Below the pieces are notes generated by a model. It was not told where the DNA came from and ran no database searches. It worked only from the letters and a program-made list of their open reading frames with translations. Below are positions 36,620 through 48,135 of a stretch of DNA of 64,000 nucleotides, piece by piece. The stretch's first letter is position 1, and each line of letters starts with the position of its first letter. Made by a program: the position numbers and the translations under genes. Source of the DNA: Epiperipatus broadwayi (Eukaryota > Onychophora > Udeonychophora > Euonychophora > Peripatidae); NCBI GenBank assembly GCA_028023455.1, contig JAQFVV010006255.1:4280001-4344000 (forward strand). The letters run 5' to 3'.

Positions 36620-39480
36620 TACCCTAAGTTTTTCCTATATTCTTCTCTATTCTGTTCTATCCCATTTTAACATCATCTTTGTCTACTACTTGGCCTTTGT
36701 ATCTAGATCCCCCTTATCTTTTTCCAACCCCAGCATAAAGAACAATAACCCACTTTCTGTATAATTACTTGGTCTACATTTATTCTCCCACAACTTGATT
36801 ATTTGTATCCTTTTTGCCTGTAAGTACTAACATTCTATTAGCAAATGCCTAATATTTTCTATGTTTTCCTTACATACCCTGCAAATTGAATCAGACAAAT
36901 CTTTCTCTAATTATATGTATATTCCCTTGTTGCTAGCTATCCTGTCTATGCCCTAAATAGTAAACTACTTCCCCTGCTATTATCATAAATTAATATTCTG
37001 TTTACTTCTATATATATTTAAAATCTTTTTATTCTCCTTACTACTTCTGCATCTCTCCAGCTCCCTATTTCCTATTAATACATTTATTCTTCTATCCCAG
37101 TCCTTGCCACTATAACATTCAACAATTCTACTAACATAATCATCCCATCCTTTGCATAAGTATATTGACATAAAGTCTTTATCCAAATCTTCTGCATAGT
37201 ACTATATTTCTCACCCATCTCGTTGCCTGCTTCTTATTCATAACCCAATTAAATACTATTTTTACTAGTCTCTTATTATCCATAAATTGCAATCTACCAA
37301 ACATTTTTTTTTACTTTTTGCATCACTCATGTAAAAACTTGATCATCCCATTTCCCCTTGAATTGTCTCCTTTGTTATCCACACATCTGCATCCAATGTA
37401 TGTCTTTCTACTTCTCTTTGTATTTTTTCTAAGTAGTCTAACATGCCATTGCTAACACATAACATATCATTATCATAGCTACAGCCACTCCCTTTCCATA
37501 CAATTCTTGCTACATCATATTTATTATATGAAAACACTGTTAATTTCTTTATCATTCTCTTCCTTTTCTTTGCTTCATTTATCAATTTTTTTCCTATTCC
37601 TTCAAGCAATTCCACTGATTATTTAATACAATTCCCAAATAGTTGTACGTATTCAACACATTTTACTTTATATCCTGCAAAAAAAATTCTTTCTCTTCTC
37701 TTTCCCCAGCATTTATAATCATTACTTTTCATTTTTCTTCAATAAATTTGATCCCAATCTCTTTACCTACCCCTGCACAAGTCTTCAGCACAACTTCCAT
37801 ATCTTCCCTACTTTCTGTGCATAAGAAAATATTATCAGCAAATAAAAGACCTGATAATACATACACTCTCTTGCCATCTACTAATGGTATCTCTAACCCT
37901 CTTTCTAATCTTTCTATTGCTCTTTCCATTTCTCTCAAATATAACAAAAACAAATAGGTGACGTAGGGCATCCTTGCCTTAGACCCATTAAATTGTTAAC
38001 TTTGATTCTATATTTCCTAATTGATATGTATAATAATTATTTTCATAAATCTCTTAATAAGATCCACTAAAGTCTCTTTCATTTCCAAATTTACTAAACA
38101 TACCCATAATCTATCTCTATTCATTCTATCATATGCCTTCTCTATATCTATAAAGACTATATATAATTGCCTACCTGTATTCCTACTCATTTCTATAAGT
38201 TGTATGACTATAAATAAGTTATGCCCTATATGCCTATCCATTCTAAAACCTCCTTGCATTTCTCCCACTATATTATTATCTTCCATCCATTTTGCCACTC
38301 TTCCAGCCTCCATATATGTAAAAACTTTATACAATACTGATGTTACTGCTACTGATCTATAATTATCTTTCTATGACTTTTACTCTTTTTTTTAAATAAT
38401 AGCCTCACTCTTGTATTATTTCCACTATCTGGGAATTGTGCCTTCTGTGCCATCTTATTAAAGCATAATAACAGATTTATTTTTGCCCTATTCCCAAATT
38501 CAACACCATCTCTGCTATCCATCCAATCTAAATCTCTTGCCTTCCCATTTTTCAACTTCTTCCCTGCTTCATTCAATTAATTTTCTGTAAAACTAATACT
38601 TCCATTACTATGTGCTTTTATGATTGTTATCATTCTACCCTCCACATCTAATATCTTTTCTATATCCATTACATACTTATTTAAGATTGACTCTAAATCT
38701 TCTCTAGAACTATACTCTTTCATCTTATCATTTAATATTACTATTTTTCTCTCCCCTACATTCCTTTTTTTAATATATTTCCAAAATTTTTATTCACATC
38801 TCTTCCACTTTTATTAATATCTTCCAATAATTTACTATTTAATTTCATTTTCTTTATATAATTATCTATTTTAGCCAACTTCTTTTTATTTAAATAATTT
38901 TATCATTTAATATTAACATATTTTTCACTTTCTTTGTTCTTAATAGCACATTTATATTCTCTGCATGCTTTTTTTTCTCTTTTACGCTTTTACTAATTCT
39001 CAATGTTTCTATTACTTTTATTCTTCTGAATACTCTCACCTAAAACCCTATTTGCAACTTTTTCTACACCATATCAATCCTTATATTCATTTCTAACAAA
39101 ATCTTCTATAACTTCTTCTACTTTTATTTTATATTCTTCTAACTTATTCTTATCATTCACGCTCCATCCACATCTTTCGACTTTTATTATTATTTTCCAT
39201 CACATTCCTAACCATTTCTATTATAAAGAAATTATGATCACTATTACATACTCTCTCTCTTTATTACAAAAACTTTAATTTTCCATACTTTATTCTTTCT
39301 CTCTTTATCTACTAATACATATTCTATTGTATGAAATATATTATTTCTAGACTATGTGTATTGCCCCTCATAAATATTTGATAAATTTCCGATGTTCAAA
39401 TTCACTCTCTGTATTAATAATATTTCTGAACAGTTTTTCCAAATATGCTTTGGCTTTAGGTTCTTATTTTTTTTAGAAAC
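36620..39480 (-). pseudogene. Non-LTR retrotransposon remnant (EN C-terminus, RT, zinc-knuckle end)
   Basis: Minus-strand order of motifs: endonuclease end with TIEYVLVDKERKNKVWKIK and SDHNFFIIEMV (39170-39330); RT motif with KLKNGKARDLDWMDSRDGVE (38490-38550); KVFTYMEAGRVAKWMEDNN, GEMQGGFRMDRH and YIVFIDIEKAYDRMNRDRLW (38090-38330); FADNIFLCTES where FADD is expected (37815-37850); a C-terminal part with VARIVWKGSG and WITKETIQGEMG (37343-37540); and a final CRVCKENIENIRHLLIEC (36835-36890), a Cys-Cys-His-Cys-like knuckle. The family is of the kind abundant in ticks and other arthropods. Asp-to-Asn in the catalytic pair, stops and frameshifts make it inactive. Long frames remain open, so it is younger than the 19-kb LINE. 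Clade not assigned. Confidence 0.82.
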
Positions 39481-39694
39481 TCTGACATGTCATCTGCTTC
39501 TGGGGCATAGTCAAGAATAAGTTCATGTTCTGGACACAAAACATACTTTTCAATCAAATATTAAAATATAAAAAACTTATTAATCTAAATAATTTCTCAT
39601 AATTATTATTTTTATTTTCTATTAACAGAAAATTATTGTTAAACATCAGTGTTTACAGTAGCTCTACAGTTAATTTATAATATTTGTTACTCAG

Positions 39695-39723
39695 TTGATG
39701 ACCAGTGTGAACTGGTCGTAAAC
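39695..39723 (+). other. Degenerate hammerhead-like hairpin
   Basis: TTGATGA (39695-39701) is followed by the hairpin CCAGT-GTGA-ACTGG, then TCGTAAAC, one inserted base away from TCGAAAC. The arrangement is typical of PLE-type hammerhead remnants. No PLE coding sequence was recognised nearby. Confidence 0.35.
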
Positions 39724-40843
39724 ACTGGTTTATATATCTTTTGTCAATAAATTATACATGGATGTATCTGGATATTTTATTTATATCTGTAGCCTGTGAA
39801 AATCTGCAATTTAATTTAGTAAAACATATTTATACATTTTTTATCAACACACCAAATCACTATCAAATATTTACTGTTTCTAATAACATATGAATCATAT
39901 TATCTGGCAAATTTTCAAGAACATGTGATTTTCTGTACCTATTAGTATGCAATAATTCCATGCATCAATTATAAAAACAAAAAAATTACAAGTTACAGCT
40001 ACATCTATGGAAAATATCTTTTATATAGATTTGAAAAATTTGGCAATAAGTAATTACTGATTCTATCTTATATTGTAAAAACAAATAAAAAGCGTTAATA
40101 AAATTACTTAACAGATTCTAAAATACTTATAGTGGAGGTCAAGGATTTTGCAATGCTAATTTTGAAAAATGATACATTAAATAAAAAAAGAATCATAATA
40201 GATATACACTAGCATTAGATGAGTGTGAAAAAAGAACTCAGAAGTGTTTTAAATAATAGAGTTTTAAGATGATTGCTACTTTTGTATTTAATGTTTCACT
40301 CTTTTTAATAATTTTGTAAAATATAAAACTACATTTTTTTACATCCAAGATTATATTTTAAATTTATATTTTTTTCATCTAAATATCTTTTATTACATAT
40401 TGAAGTATTAATTTATAAATCATTTTTACATATAAACTATTCTACTAATAATGCTAAATTGTCCACCCAAAAAAATTTCTGTAAGTAAATATTAATTTTA
40501 TTTTTTTAAATAAATTATCATAATTTGGTAATTATATTCATTGAAATTTTTTAAAAATAATAATAATAAATTTATATTAGAATCAACAATCCACTATAGC
40601 ATTTTCACTGGAGTCATCCATTGAAATCTTGAATAATCAGTGAACACAATGTTGATGCCAACAAAATTCTTAAACTAGCTTCTGATTGTGGTCCTTCACC
40701 AATTACAATCACTGAAAGTTGAATGCAAAGTGTGACAGTCATGTGATACTTTTCTGTGCTTTATAAAAAAAATGTACCAAATATAAATTGAACTGAGTTT
40801 TAGATATGTATTGTACAACATTTATTCATGACTCTTATATTAC

Positions 40844-41722
40844 TTTGCTAGTTTAAATACTTTAAACAGGCTTTAACCTGTATTCAATGTGCTTTAAAAT
40901 TCATAATAATCAAGCATATTTTGCCGATAGAGGAATCCTCCAATCCATGACACAAGATAGCGATTTTTATAAAGATAAGAGAGGCCATCTTATCTTTAAC
41001 CTAAATGTCCACTTATATTGGCAAATCTGAAGCATCTTGATTTGGAAGCATGAAATAGTTGCTTTCTCCACTGTTTAAGTCCACTATTTCCTTTACAAAT
41101 TAACTTACATGAAATCTTGCAATTTACAGTGAGTTAATATTACAATCTTAATATTGGAAATTCTATAAACTATTGAAGAAAAGTAATTAATTTATTGAGT
41201 GGACAGAAAGCATATGTAAATACTTTAAACAGGCTTTAACCTGTATTCAATGTGCTTTAAAATTCATTACGAATTTTAAAGCACATTAAATGCAGGTTAA
41301 AGCCTGTTTAAAGTATTTACAAATGCTTTCTGTATGCTCAATAAATTAATTACTATTCTTCAATACTTTATAGAATTTCCAATATTAAGATTGTAATACT
41401 AAGTTGCTGTAAATCACAAGATTTCATGTAAGTTAATTTGTAAAGGAAATTGTGGAGAAAACAACTACTTCATGCTTCCAAATCAAAATGCTTCAGATTT
41501 ACCTACATAAGTGGACATTTAGGTTAAAGATAAAATGGATGCTCATTGATGCTCTTATCTTTATAAAAGTAGCTATTTTGCATTGTAGTTTGGAAGGTTC
41601 CCTCTATCGGCAAAATATGCTTGATTATTACGAATTTAAAAGCGCATTGAATACAGGTTAAAGTCTGTTTAAAGTATTTACATATGCTTTCTGTGTGCTC
41701 AATAAATTAATTTGCTAGTTTA
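40844..41722. mobile_element. Composite foldback element, family F6, with 13-bp TSD
   Basis: Layout: one full 363-bp unit (40855-41217), the first 50 bp of a second unit head-to-tail (41218-41267), then the mirror image: an inverted unit (41271-41628) and an inverted partial (41629-41710). Unit ends are marked by AAATACTTTAAACAGGCTTT. The whole composite is bounded by the direct repeat TTTGCTAGTTTAA (from 40844 and from 41711), so it entered as one piece. No coding capacity; no CTGANGA/GAAA pair was found in the unit, so the ribozyme, if any, is lost or different. Internal blocks recur at 32.2 and 46.0-46.3 kb. Confidence 0.85.
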
Positions 41723-42202
41723 AGCAATTCAACTTTTATATTATTTAGAGTATTGCATAAATAAACACATATTTGATTTTCTTTGCATATATAATTGCAT
41801 TTGTACGCTTGCTTTACGTATCCAAATTTATACATGTAAAAAATATGGTTTAAAAGCAAAAAAATGAGTTGACATTTGTGATATAAAATAAAATAGACAG
41901 AATGTTGTTTACTTTATACTATATCAAAGTTAATACAACATGCAAAATAAATGCAAATTACAATCCACAATTGATGTGAAAAGCTAGAAAAACGATCCCC
42001 TAATTACAAATGCGTACAAAAAGTTATTTATTTATTTTTAACATGTGGATGTATATATTTTATTTATATCGCCTGAAGCATTATAGGAAGGGACTTTGAA
42101 GAAGGCAAAAAACTTCAAGTTAAATACAAGCCAGGAATATTAAAAAATAATTAAACAAAATACAAATAATTTGTTTTAGTTTGGCATTATAGATATAAAT
42201 AC

Positions 42203-42334
42203 CTGGATAGATTCTATGAAAATACCAGCAACATTACTCTTAGGCACACTGTATAACAAAACTTCATTAAGTTGATCTGCATACATGTCAGACGCTTGAC
42301 ATTGACTACCAATACATTCACATTTTCTAAGAGT
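42203..42334 (-). CDS. AGXT2: AGXT2 exon: alanine-glyoxylate aminotransferase 2 (partial)
   Basis: A 132-bp exon, 44 codons, phase 0 at both ends, with acceptor ...TTTTAG and donor GTATTT. It encodes TLRKCECIGSQCQASDMYAD, then QLNEVLLYSVPKSNVAGIFI and ESIQ. In AGXT2 this region follows ...CRDSP.Q and begins T(I/L)RKC.C; Y..QL and the closing (A/V)AG.F.E.IQ are well conserved across animals. The next exon continues [11 protein letters not shown] with the frame intact. The cysteine-rich start is an AGXT2 hallmark absent from ornithine and GABA aminotransferases, which favours this assignment within class III. Confidence 0.95.
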
Positions 42335-42622
42335 CTAAAATGTAAACAAAAAAAAACTTTATTAACTAAGATATATAAATAAAAAGGATGAATTGCTTCA
42401 ATAATGTTTTTTTTAAAATACTTTTAGAGCAATAATAATTTAAAAAAAAAACAACAACCTCATTTTCATAATTAATTTTCGGAAAATAGTTTTATGATTC
42501 GTCTTCTCTTATAAACTAATTTCAATTATATTTTGCTTTTCACTATTCCCCTAAAGTAAAATTATATTTATTGTAAAAACATATTTGCAATCTTCTATTT
42601 ATTAAAATGTATCATTAAGAGA

Positions 42623-43052
42623 AATTAGAGGGGATTTGAATCACACTTTAGGGCTCCCTTTAGACATCCATCTTATTCAACTTAAACACATGACCACATA
42701 CATGTAAAAAAGATAAACGATCTCCAATATACGTATTTTGTGCTGAACTAGCTTTCATCAGTTGTGCTGGATCATCATCTCCTACACACACATATATAAT
42801 CAGTGCTCAGTTTATATTAAGTTAGCAAATCTTCAAACTTTAATGAACAGACTTCAATCGTCTTCACTCTCCAACTCTTCAGCCATTCACATCATTGCAA
42901 ATCTGATGATGACATGTTCAAAGCCCTTGTTTACCAATTTTTGTTGTATCAGATCATTTATCTTTTTCACATGTATATGGTTTTGTATATTGACTGTATA
43001 AGTTGGATGACTAAAGGGAGGCTAAAACTCTGAGTTAAAAGGCCCTCTAATT
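42623..43052 (-). mobile_element. Retrozyme-like foldback, family F3 (copy 2)
   Basis: Ends AATTAGAGGG (42623-42632) and its reverse complement (43043-43052) begin inverted repeats of about 85 bp that include CTCCCTTTAG and the ACATG..AAAAGATAAA block. The minus strand is sense, with a hammerhead core at 42719-42773. A sense-strand TGGCTGAAGAGTTGG (42885-42871) resembles a Pol III A box, and the sense 3' end carries a GATTCAAATCC-like B box. The same parts are found in copy 1. No target-site duplication was found. Confidence 0.7.
42719..42773 (-). ncRNA. Hammerhead ribozyme core, family F3 (copy 2, decayed)
   Basis: The core CTGATGA is intact (42761-42755). Stem II keeps its three middle pairs, GCT/AGC, but the outer pairs are broken, and GAAA has become AAAA. 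Stem III is the self-complementary ATACGTAT, followed by A and TTGG as in copy 1. The distal GATC/GATC part of stem I (42773-42770 with 42722-42719) is conserved between copies although the bases around it differ. Comparison of the two copies gives a consensus with a full six-pair stem II. Confidence 0.6.
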
Positions 43053-43520
43053 ATATCTAGCTTAAAGTATATATATATGTAGTTAAATATTACATTGAGA
43101 TATGTAAAAATAATTGCTTGGAACATTCGATCGTAATTGAGTACAACCATTTCCCTTCAATTATCTAAACTGAGATTTTGTTTATCTTTATTCAGATGAA
43201 AATTAATCCTACCATTTTAGCGGTGCTAATTCATATAGAAAATTAATTAGGTTTGAGTTTATAAATTTCTTTTTGCTTATATTTAACATTATAAAATTTA
43301 TACAATAAAAAAAAAAAGACAATATAAAACAATATATGTTAGATTGCTTTTTAAAAACTGTTCATTAGTTAAAAACCATCAATACAGTCGACAACAAACT
43401 GCCCTATATTTTGTTCCAAGTACTTTTCGCGTACAACGTATACTATATATACTAATTCATGTTTTGCTGATAAACCTTGATTGTAATAGAAAAGTCTTGT
43501 ATATTGTACAAAACTTTTCA

Positions 43521-43554
<34 letters not shown>

Positions 43555-45935
43555 GCTTTATGTTTGACTGAAACATAAACAATTTTTCCTCATGTTTTAT
43601 GGTTGTATTTGTGGTGATTCATTCCCCATTTTATTACATATGTCTAGAGACAATTTTTGCCCTCAGAAAATAGGTGCATGTTTTCAGTTCATGCCATCAC
43701 TAGGCTTATTGCTTTATTTAGCTTTTCTTCTTAAAAGTATTTTCATTATTGCGTATTATTCGCACTGTGTATGGTGTCGATATTTTAGTATGATGGTCAT
43801 TAATAGACTTGTTATTTTGAAGTGTATCATTATTTCTGCAGGAGCACTTTTAACTCTCTAAGTGTAGGTTGAGAGTGTTGATGTATAAATCTGTTTTGCT
43901 GTTATTTGCCAGCACCACATGAGATAAAAACCGATAAGATTTACTCAAAATTATAAATTTATATTCTTTAGCCTGAATAAACAATATGCATCATCATCGC
44001 TGGATTGGTGATATCTAAAGATCATTCAGATTTACTCATTGTTGGGACAATAGCATAGAGTGCATGAGTGTATATGTGTAAATTCTGAGAACAATTTAAA
44101 CAATTTAGTACAGCTTCAGCAATTAAAGATCATAAAATTGATAAGCAATGCATAAATTAATAAAGGTTATAATTATAGAATAGTTGTAGGACATATACTT
44201 TATGCAGGAAGGTATAAAGCTTGAACAATAAATTTGTTTATAATTTAGAAAAATTCCCTTAATTTAAAGACACAAAATATTTTAATGGTAATAATCATAA
44301 TAACCACTTCAGTTGAAGGATAAAATTTCTTGTAATAATCTCTTATTTATCAAGTATACTTGTTCACTTAAGCCCATCACATATCACGAATATTTAATTT
44401 ATTCATTTAATTTATTAATTTAAATAAATGTAAAATTGTAAAAGTACTCTTCTGTAAGCAATTGCATTGGATTGCTGTAACAGCATTATTGAAAATTTTG
44501 TATCAGACTTCCATGATGTTCATGATTATACAATTTGTTTATTGTTATTTTGTTGTTAAATCTTTTGTAGTGTCTCTATGATGTCTTGGTATTCAACAAT
44601 CCATATTTAGAAATCTAAACATTGTGTACCTTATAATGCAAATTTTTTTATGCTATTTATTCAAAGTACAGTCACATAAATGAAAAAACTATTTAATGAT
44701 GATGATGATTTTGCATATATTGAACATCGTTATTAGAACTATCTATCTATAGCTTTGAAAATGAAGGTCTTGTTCCTTTGAAAGCGCTAAGTATAGAAAT
44801 AAATAAGTATAGAAATAAATAGAATAATATAAATAAATATATTGACTTTTAGTGTAGAGATATTACCGTAAAATATCTTATCTTATTATATATGGAAGAG
44901 TGCATTTGAAATAAATATTATTCATTTATTCTATCAATTACTGTAAATTAAAACTGCAATTTATTTTAATAAGACTGCTTTATAATCAATCATTGTCTAT
45001 TTTCATTTAATAAATTTTATTTATGTTGTTGAATATTTTTAGTGGTCATAAAATCCTTTTCCACTCTTGGTATTAGAGTGCTAGCCTAGAAGATGATTAT
45101 ATTATTCCAAATTTAGAGTTTTATGCATTTTTGTCTTAAATAAAATATTTTATTAAAATTTTCCATTATTATTATTATTATATAGTAGGCAGACATTAGC
45201 TTGCAGACTCATGTCTTCTCATGTTATGACTAGGATATCATTCATTTCATTAACAACATGTCCATAAAGTAAACATTGAAAAAATTTACCATAAACTAAG
45301 GACTTAAATTTGTCATTGAAGAAAAGGCATAAAAAAATCAGTAAGATTTATAAAAGATGATTATTTTATTAAAATGTGGATCTGATCATGACAATAAGAT
45401 GATGAAGAGGGAGTTGGAGATATAACAGTATATAGGAGAGGGGATAATGAAAGAAATTTTATTATAAGTACAGAAATTATTGTCCTCTTGCTACTTTGTG
45501 ATGTGTGTTATCAATATTGGGAGCTTTGAATGTTTTGCAAGAGTGAGTTGAGGTTTCTCCTCCTCTTAAAATTTTATTTAGTTATACTTTATAACATTTA
45601 ATGATTATCATTATTGTTATTATTATTGTAGCTCTCTTTATTCTTGGCATAAATTGTAGTAGCAGAGAACTCTGAGCTTAGTCTGATTATTTGATTCACC
45701 ATAATTCATGTTGATTCATGGCTTACCTCCACAGTACTTTGATACATATATATATATTAATAAAACAGTACTAAAATGTATGTAACTGAAATACATCTGA
45801 CCAAATTCAATGAGTATAAAAATACAAATATATGCATCCGCATTTCATTTTAAAAAAAAATGAGAATGAAATGAAACATAACATTATTCTATGTCAGCGA
45901 TTTAAATAAAGCTTGATTTATTAACATCACTTATT
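43053..45935. other. AGXT2 intron sequence, AT-rich
   Basis: An (AC)n(AT)n run lies at about 43519-43553. ORFs at 43344-43571 and 43592-43861 (+) have no recognisable domain. At 44761-44790 a weak PLE-type string (AAGG...CCTT, GAAAGCGCT) is present; it is too decayed to call. Confidence 0.4.
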
Positions 45936-46343
45936 TAATATTTAAACAGCATTAAACTGTTGCACATGTGCTTTGGATTTTAACTATAAAATGAATGAAT
46001 ACAAACACTTCAAACACATGATAAAGTCTTTGGAAAAGATAGAATGGCCATCTATCTTTTCAAACCCAAACGCTTTTGTATGGGCAAATCTTAAGTGTTT
46101 GAAAGTGAAAGCGTGAAGATATTAAATAATCACTTTAAATTACTTTTACATGCTTGAATGAAAGACGCTTTCACTTTCAAACACTTAAGATTTGCCCATA
46201 CAAAAGCGTTTGGGTTCGAAAAGATAGATGGCCATTCTATCTTTTCCAAAGACTTTATCATGTGTTTGAAGTATTTGTATTCATTCATTTTATAGTTAAA
46301 ATCCAAAGCGCATGTGCAACAGTTTAATGCTGTTTAAATATTA
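45936..46343. mobile_element. Foldback element related to family F6
   Basis: Near-perfect inverted repeat, centre about 46139, arms about 150-200 bp starting TAATATTTAAACAGCATTAA. Each arm includes GGCCATCTATCTTTTC and GGGCAAATCTTAAG, the same order as GGCCATCTTATCTTT and GGCAAATCTGAAG in F6. No TSD was found. A central spacer of about 40 bp (46112-46160) separates the arms. Confidence 0.65.
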
Positions 46344-46589
46344 CAGTTTGTAAAAAACATCGCGCTATATAAAATAATTGACTTATCGCTTATTTAAGTA
46401 AAGGTTTAAACTATTATTTCTCCAATTACAACTAGCTTTAATTTGAAATTAACCATTATTCATGCATTTGTCAAAAAAATAAAATCTTATTTAAATCCTA
46501 GGTTTAAAGCGAAGTATTGTACTATTTAAAATTCTCAATTTTTATACATTTATATTTTCATAACCCATGGAGATTGGTCAGATTTCTTT

Positions 46590-46755
46590 CAATTATGGAT
46601 GTATGGATGGATGAGTGGGTAGGTAGACAGGCAGACAACAGGCAGGTGGCAGGCAGGTAGGCAAGTAGGTAGGACAGTGGATAGGTAAGTAGGTGGGTAG
46701 GTAGGAGGTGGATAGGTGGGTGGGCGGGCGGGTAAATAGGTAGGTAGGTAGGTGT
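46590..46755. repeat. Degenerate GGTA/GGCA tetranucleotide minisatellite
   Basis: About 165 bp of GGTA, GGCA, GTGG and GGAT tetramers with G-rich bias on the plus strand. It produces a spurious Pro/Leu/Tyr-rich open frame on the minus strand (46558-46761), which should not be read as a gene. Confidence 0.9.
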
Positions 46756-46949
46756 CCACATGCCACATGCTTATGAAGTATTTTTTAAAAATTGCCCTAG
46801 AAAAGGTTAAAAGATATCATTACAAAATATCAAACTAACACAATAATGAGACCATTCTCTGTTATACACGGGCATGTTTATATATCTTTTCATTGTTTTT
46901 TGCAGTTATAATTACTATATTCATTTAAAAATTGCTGCTGCATATTCCA

Positions 46950-47035
46950 TATTTATAAATCATATATATATATATTTTTTTTATAAATATATATATATAT
47001 TGTTACATTTATAAATCATATATATATATATTGTT
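46950..47035. repeat. Duplicated TA-rich segment
   Basis: ATTTATAAATCATATATATA occurs twice, with a TTGTTAC end after the second and third TA tracts, indicating microsatellite-driven duplication. Confidence 0.7.
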
Positions 47036-48069
47036 ACAAAGATTTTCATAGGTTACAGATATAAATGATACACTTTGTGGGTGCATCTGTATATAATTTT
47101 TATAATTAATATACTGACATTTTGGCTTAATTACATAAATGATCAATGGGATGATAAATAGAATATGTTAAAGATAGTTGTAGAGGTATTGTAAATACTG
47201 TTTTATAACAATGTTAAAAGTTCCACCAATAAAAAAACAGGTATATAAAACTGCAAAAATAAAAGTCGGAAAGTTTTTAGAGTAATATGATCTTTAAAAA
47301 ATTCTTCCAAATAGGAGGAAGTTTGCATGTGTCATCATGTTTATTGATACAATTTGGTCTTTTTAGTATCTCAATGGGTTCTCTGATCTTATATTGGTAG
47401 ATCTTAGTAATAAAAAAATCAATATGGTGACCAGAATTGATACTATGGAGTGAGAATGATGATGATGATCAGTGTTATTTAAATGCATTAGCATGTTCAT
47501 TTCTTGCAGTACTGATGTGACAATTGCTAACACCTATGTAGGAAGCTTTACAAATGCCACAAGGAATTTCATAAACTCTATGAGACTCAAGAGGAGGGAT
47601 TGAATCTTTTAGGATTGGTTATGATGTTACTAATTTTTTTTCATAAGTAGTTTAAGTTGTTTTTATATTGTAATATTTAAATATACATCCAATGCTGTCT
47701 GTAGTTCCTTTTATATAAGGAACACAAATTCTAATAGTTGTTTCTTCTTCTAATTGTTTTTATTTTGATTATGGCTTGCCAGTGACAAATCTCATTATAT
47801 TTTTCAAATTTAAGCATTATATTTAAAGAGTTATCTGGGTTAAAAAAAAAATTAGATGGTTAAAATATCATGATAGAAATTATCCAAAAATTTTTTTAGT
47901 GGTCAATTTATCTATTAAATATTTTTCCTGACTTTTATGATGGTTTTTTTATGTATCTCAATAAAAAAATAAAAAAGTAATCAAAGATTAAGATAAAGTT
48001 AATTAATAATACAAGCAATACAATAAATAAATAGAAATAAATTCAAGATAATTTGAAAATCTATGATAC

Positions 48070-48135
48070 CTGTGATGGAGAATCTCTACAGTATAATCCA
48101 CCCCAGAGACCTCTATATGGATCAGCATTCATAGT
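48070..48135 (-). CDS. AGXT2: AGXT2 exon: alanine-glyoxylate aminotransferase 2 (partial)
   Basis: A 66-bp exon, 22 codons, phase 0 at both ends; acceptor AATTTTTCAG, donor GTATCA. It encodes TMNADPYRGLWGG followed by LYCRDSPSQ. The pattern TM..D..RG.WGG..CRDSP.Q is characteristic of AGXT2 and sits just before the Cys-rich TLRKCEC exon, which is the next one found downstream. This is the most 5' exon seen here. The preceding exon, which should end near the SF(R/H)GAYHG region, was not found between 48136 and 64000, so the 5' intron probably exceeds 15 kb. Confidence 0.94.

Larger units (their letters stand above)
29322..42202 (-). other. AGXT2 intron (about 12.9 kb)
   Basis: Bounded by GT...AG on the minus strand. 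It contains the SINE at 29590, the LTR-like block near 30.1 kb, family F6 copies at 32.2 and 40.8 kb, the F4 tandem at 33.2-34.1 kb, the palindrome at 34.1 kb and a LINE at 36.6-39.5 kb. The intron has been expanded by transposon insertion. Confidence 0.85.
42335..48069 (-). other. AGXT2 intron (about 5.7 kb)
   Basis: GT...AG intron on the minus strand. It holds an F3 foldback (42.6 kb), an F6-related palindrome (45.9 kb), a tetranucleotide minisatellite (46.6 kb) and TA-rich microsatellites. No further exon was recognised inside. Confidence 0.85.

Noticed and set aside
40855-41217. Hammerhead in the F6 363-bp unit
   Set aside because: I looked on both strands for CTGANGA followed by GAAA with a stem between and found none.
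45936-46343. A target-site duplication around this palindrome
   Set aside because: Only a six-base AACATC match flanks it at unequal distances, which is expected by chance in AT-rich DNA.
46558-46761. 67-codon Pro/Tyr/Leu-rich open frame on the minus strand
   Set aside because: It is the translation of a GGTA-type minisatellite, with no gene context.
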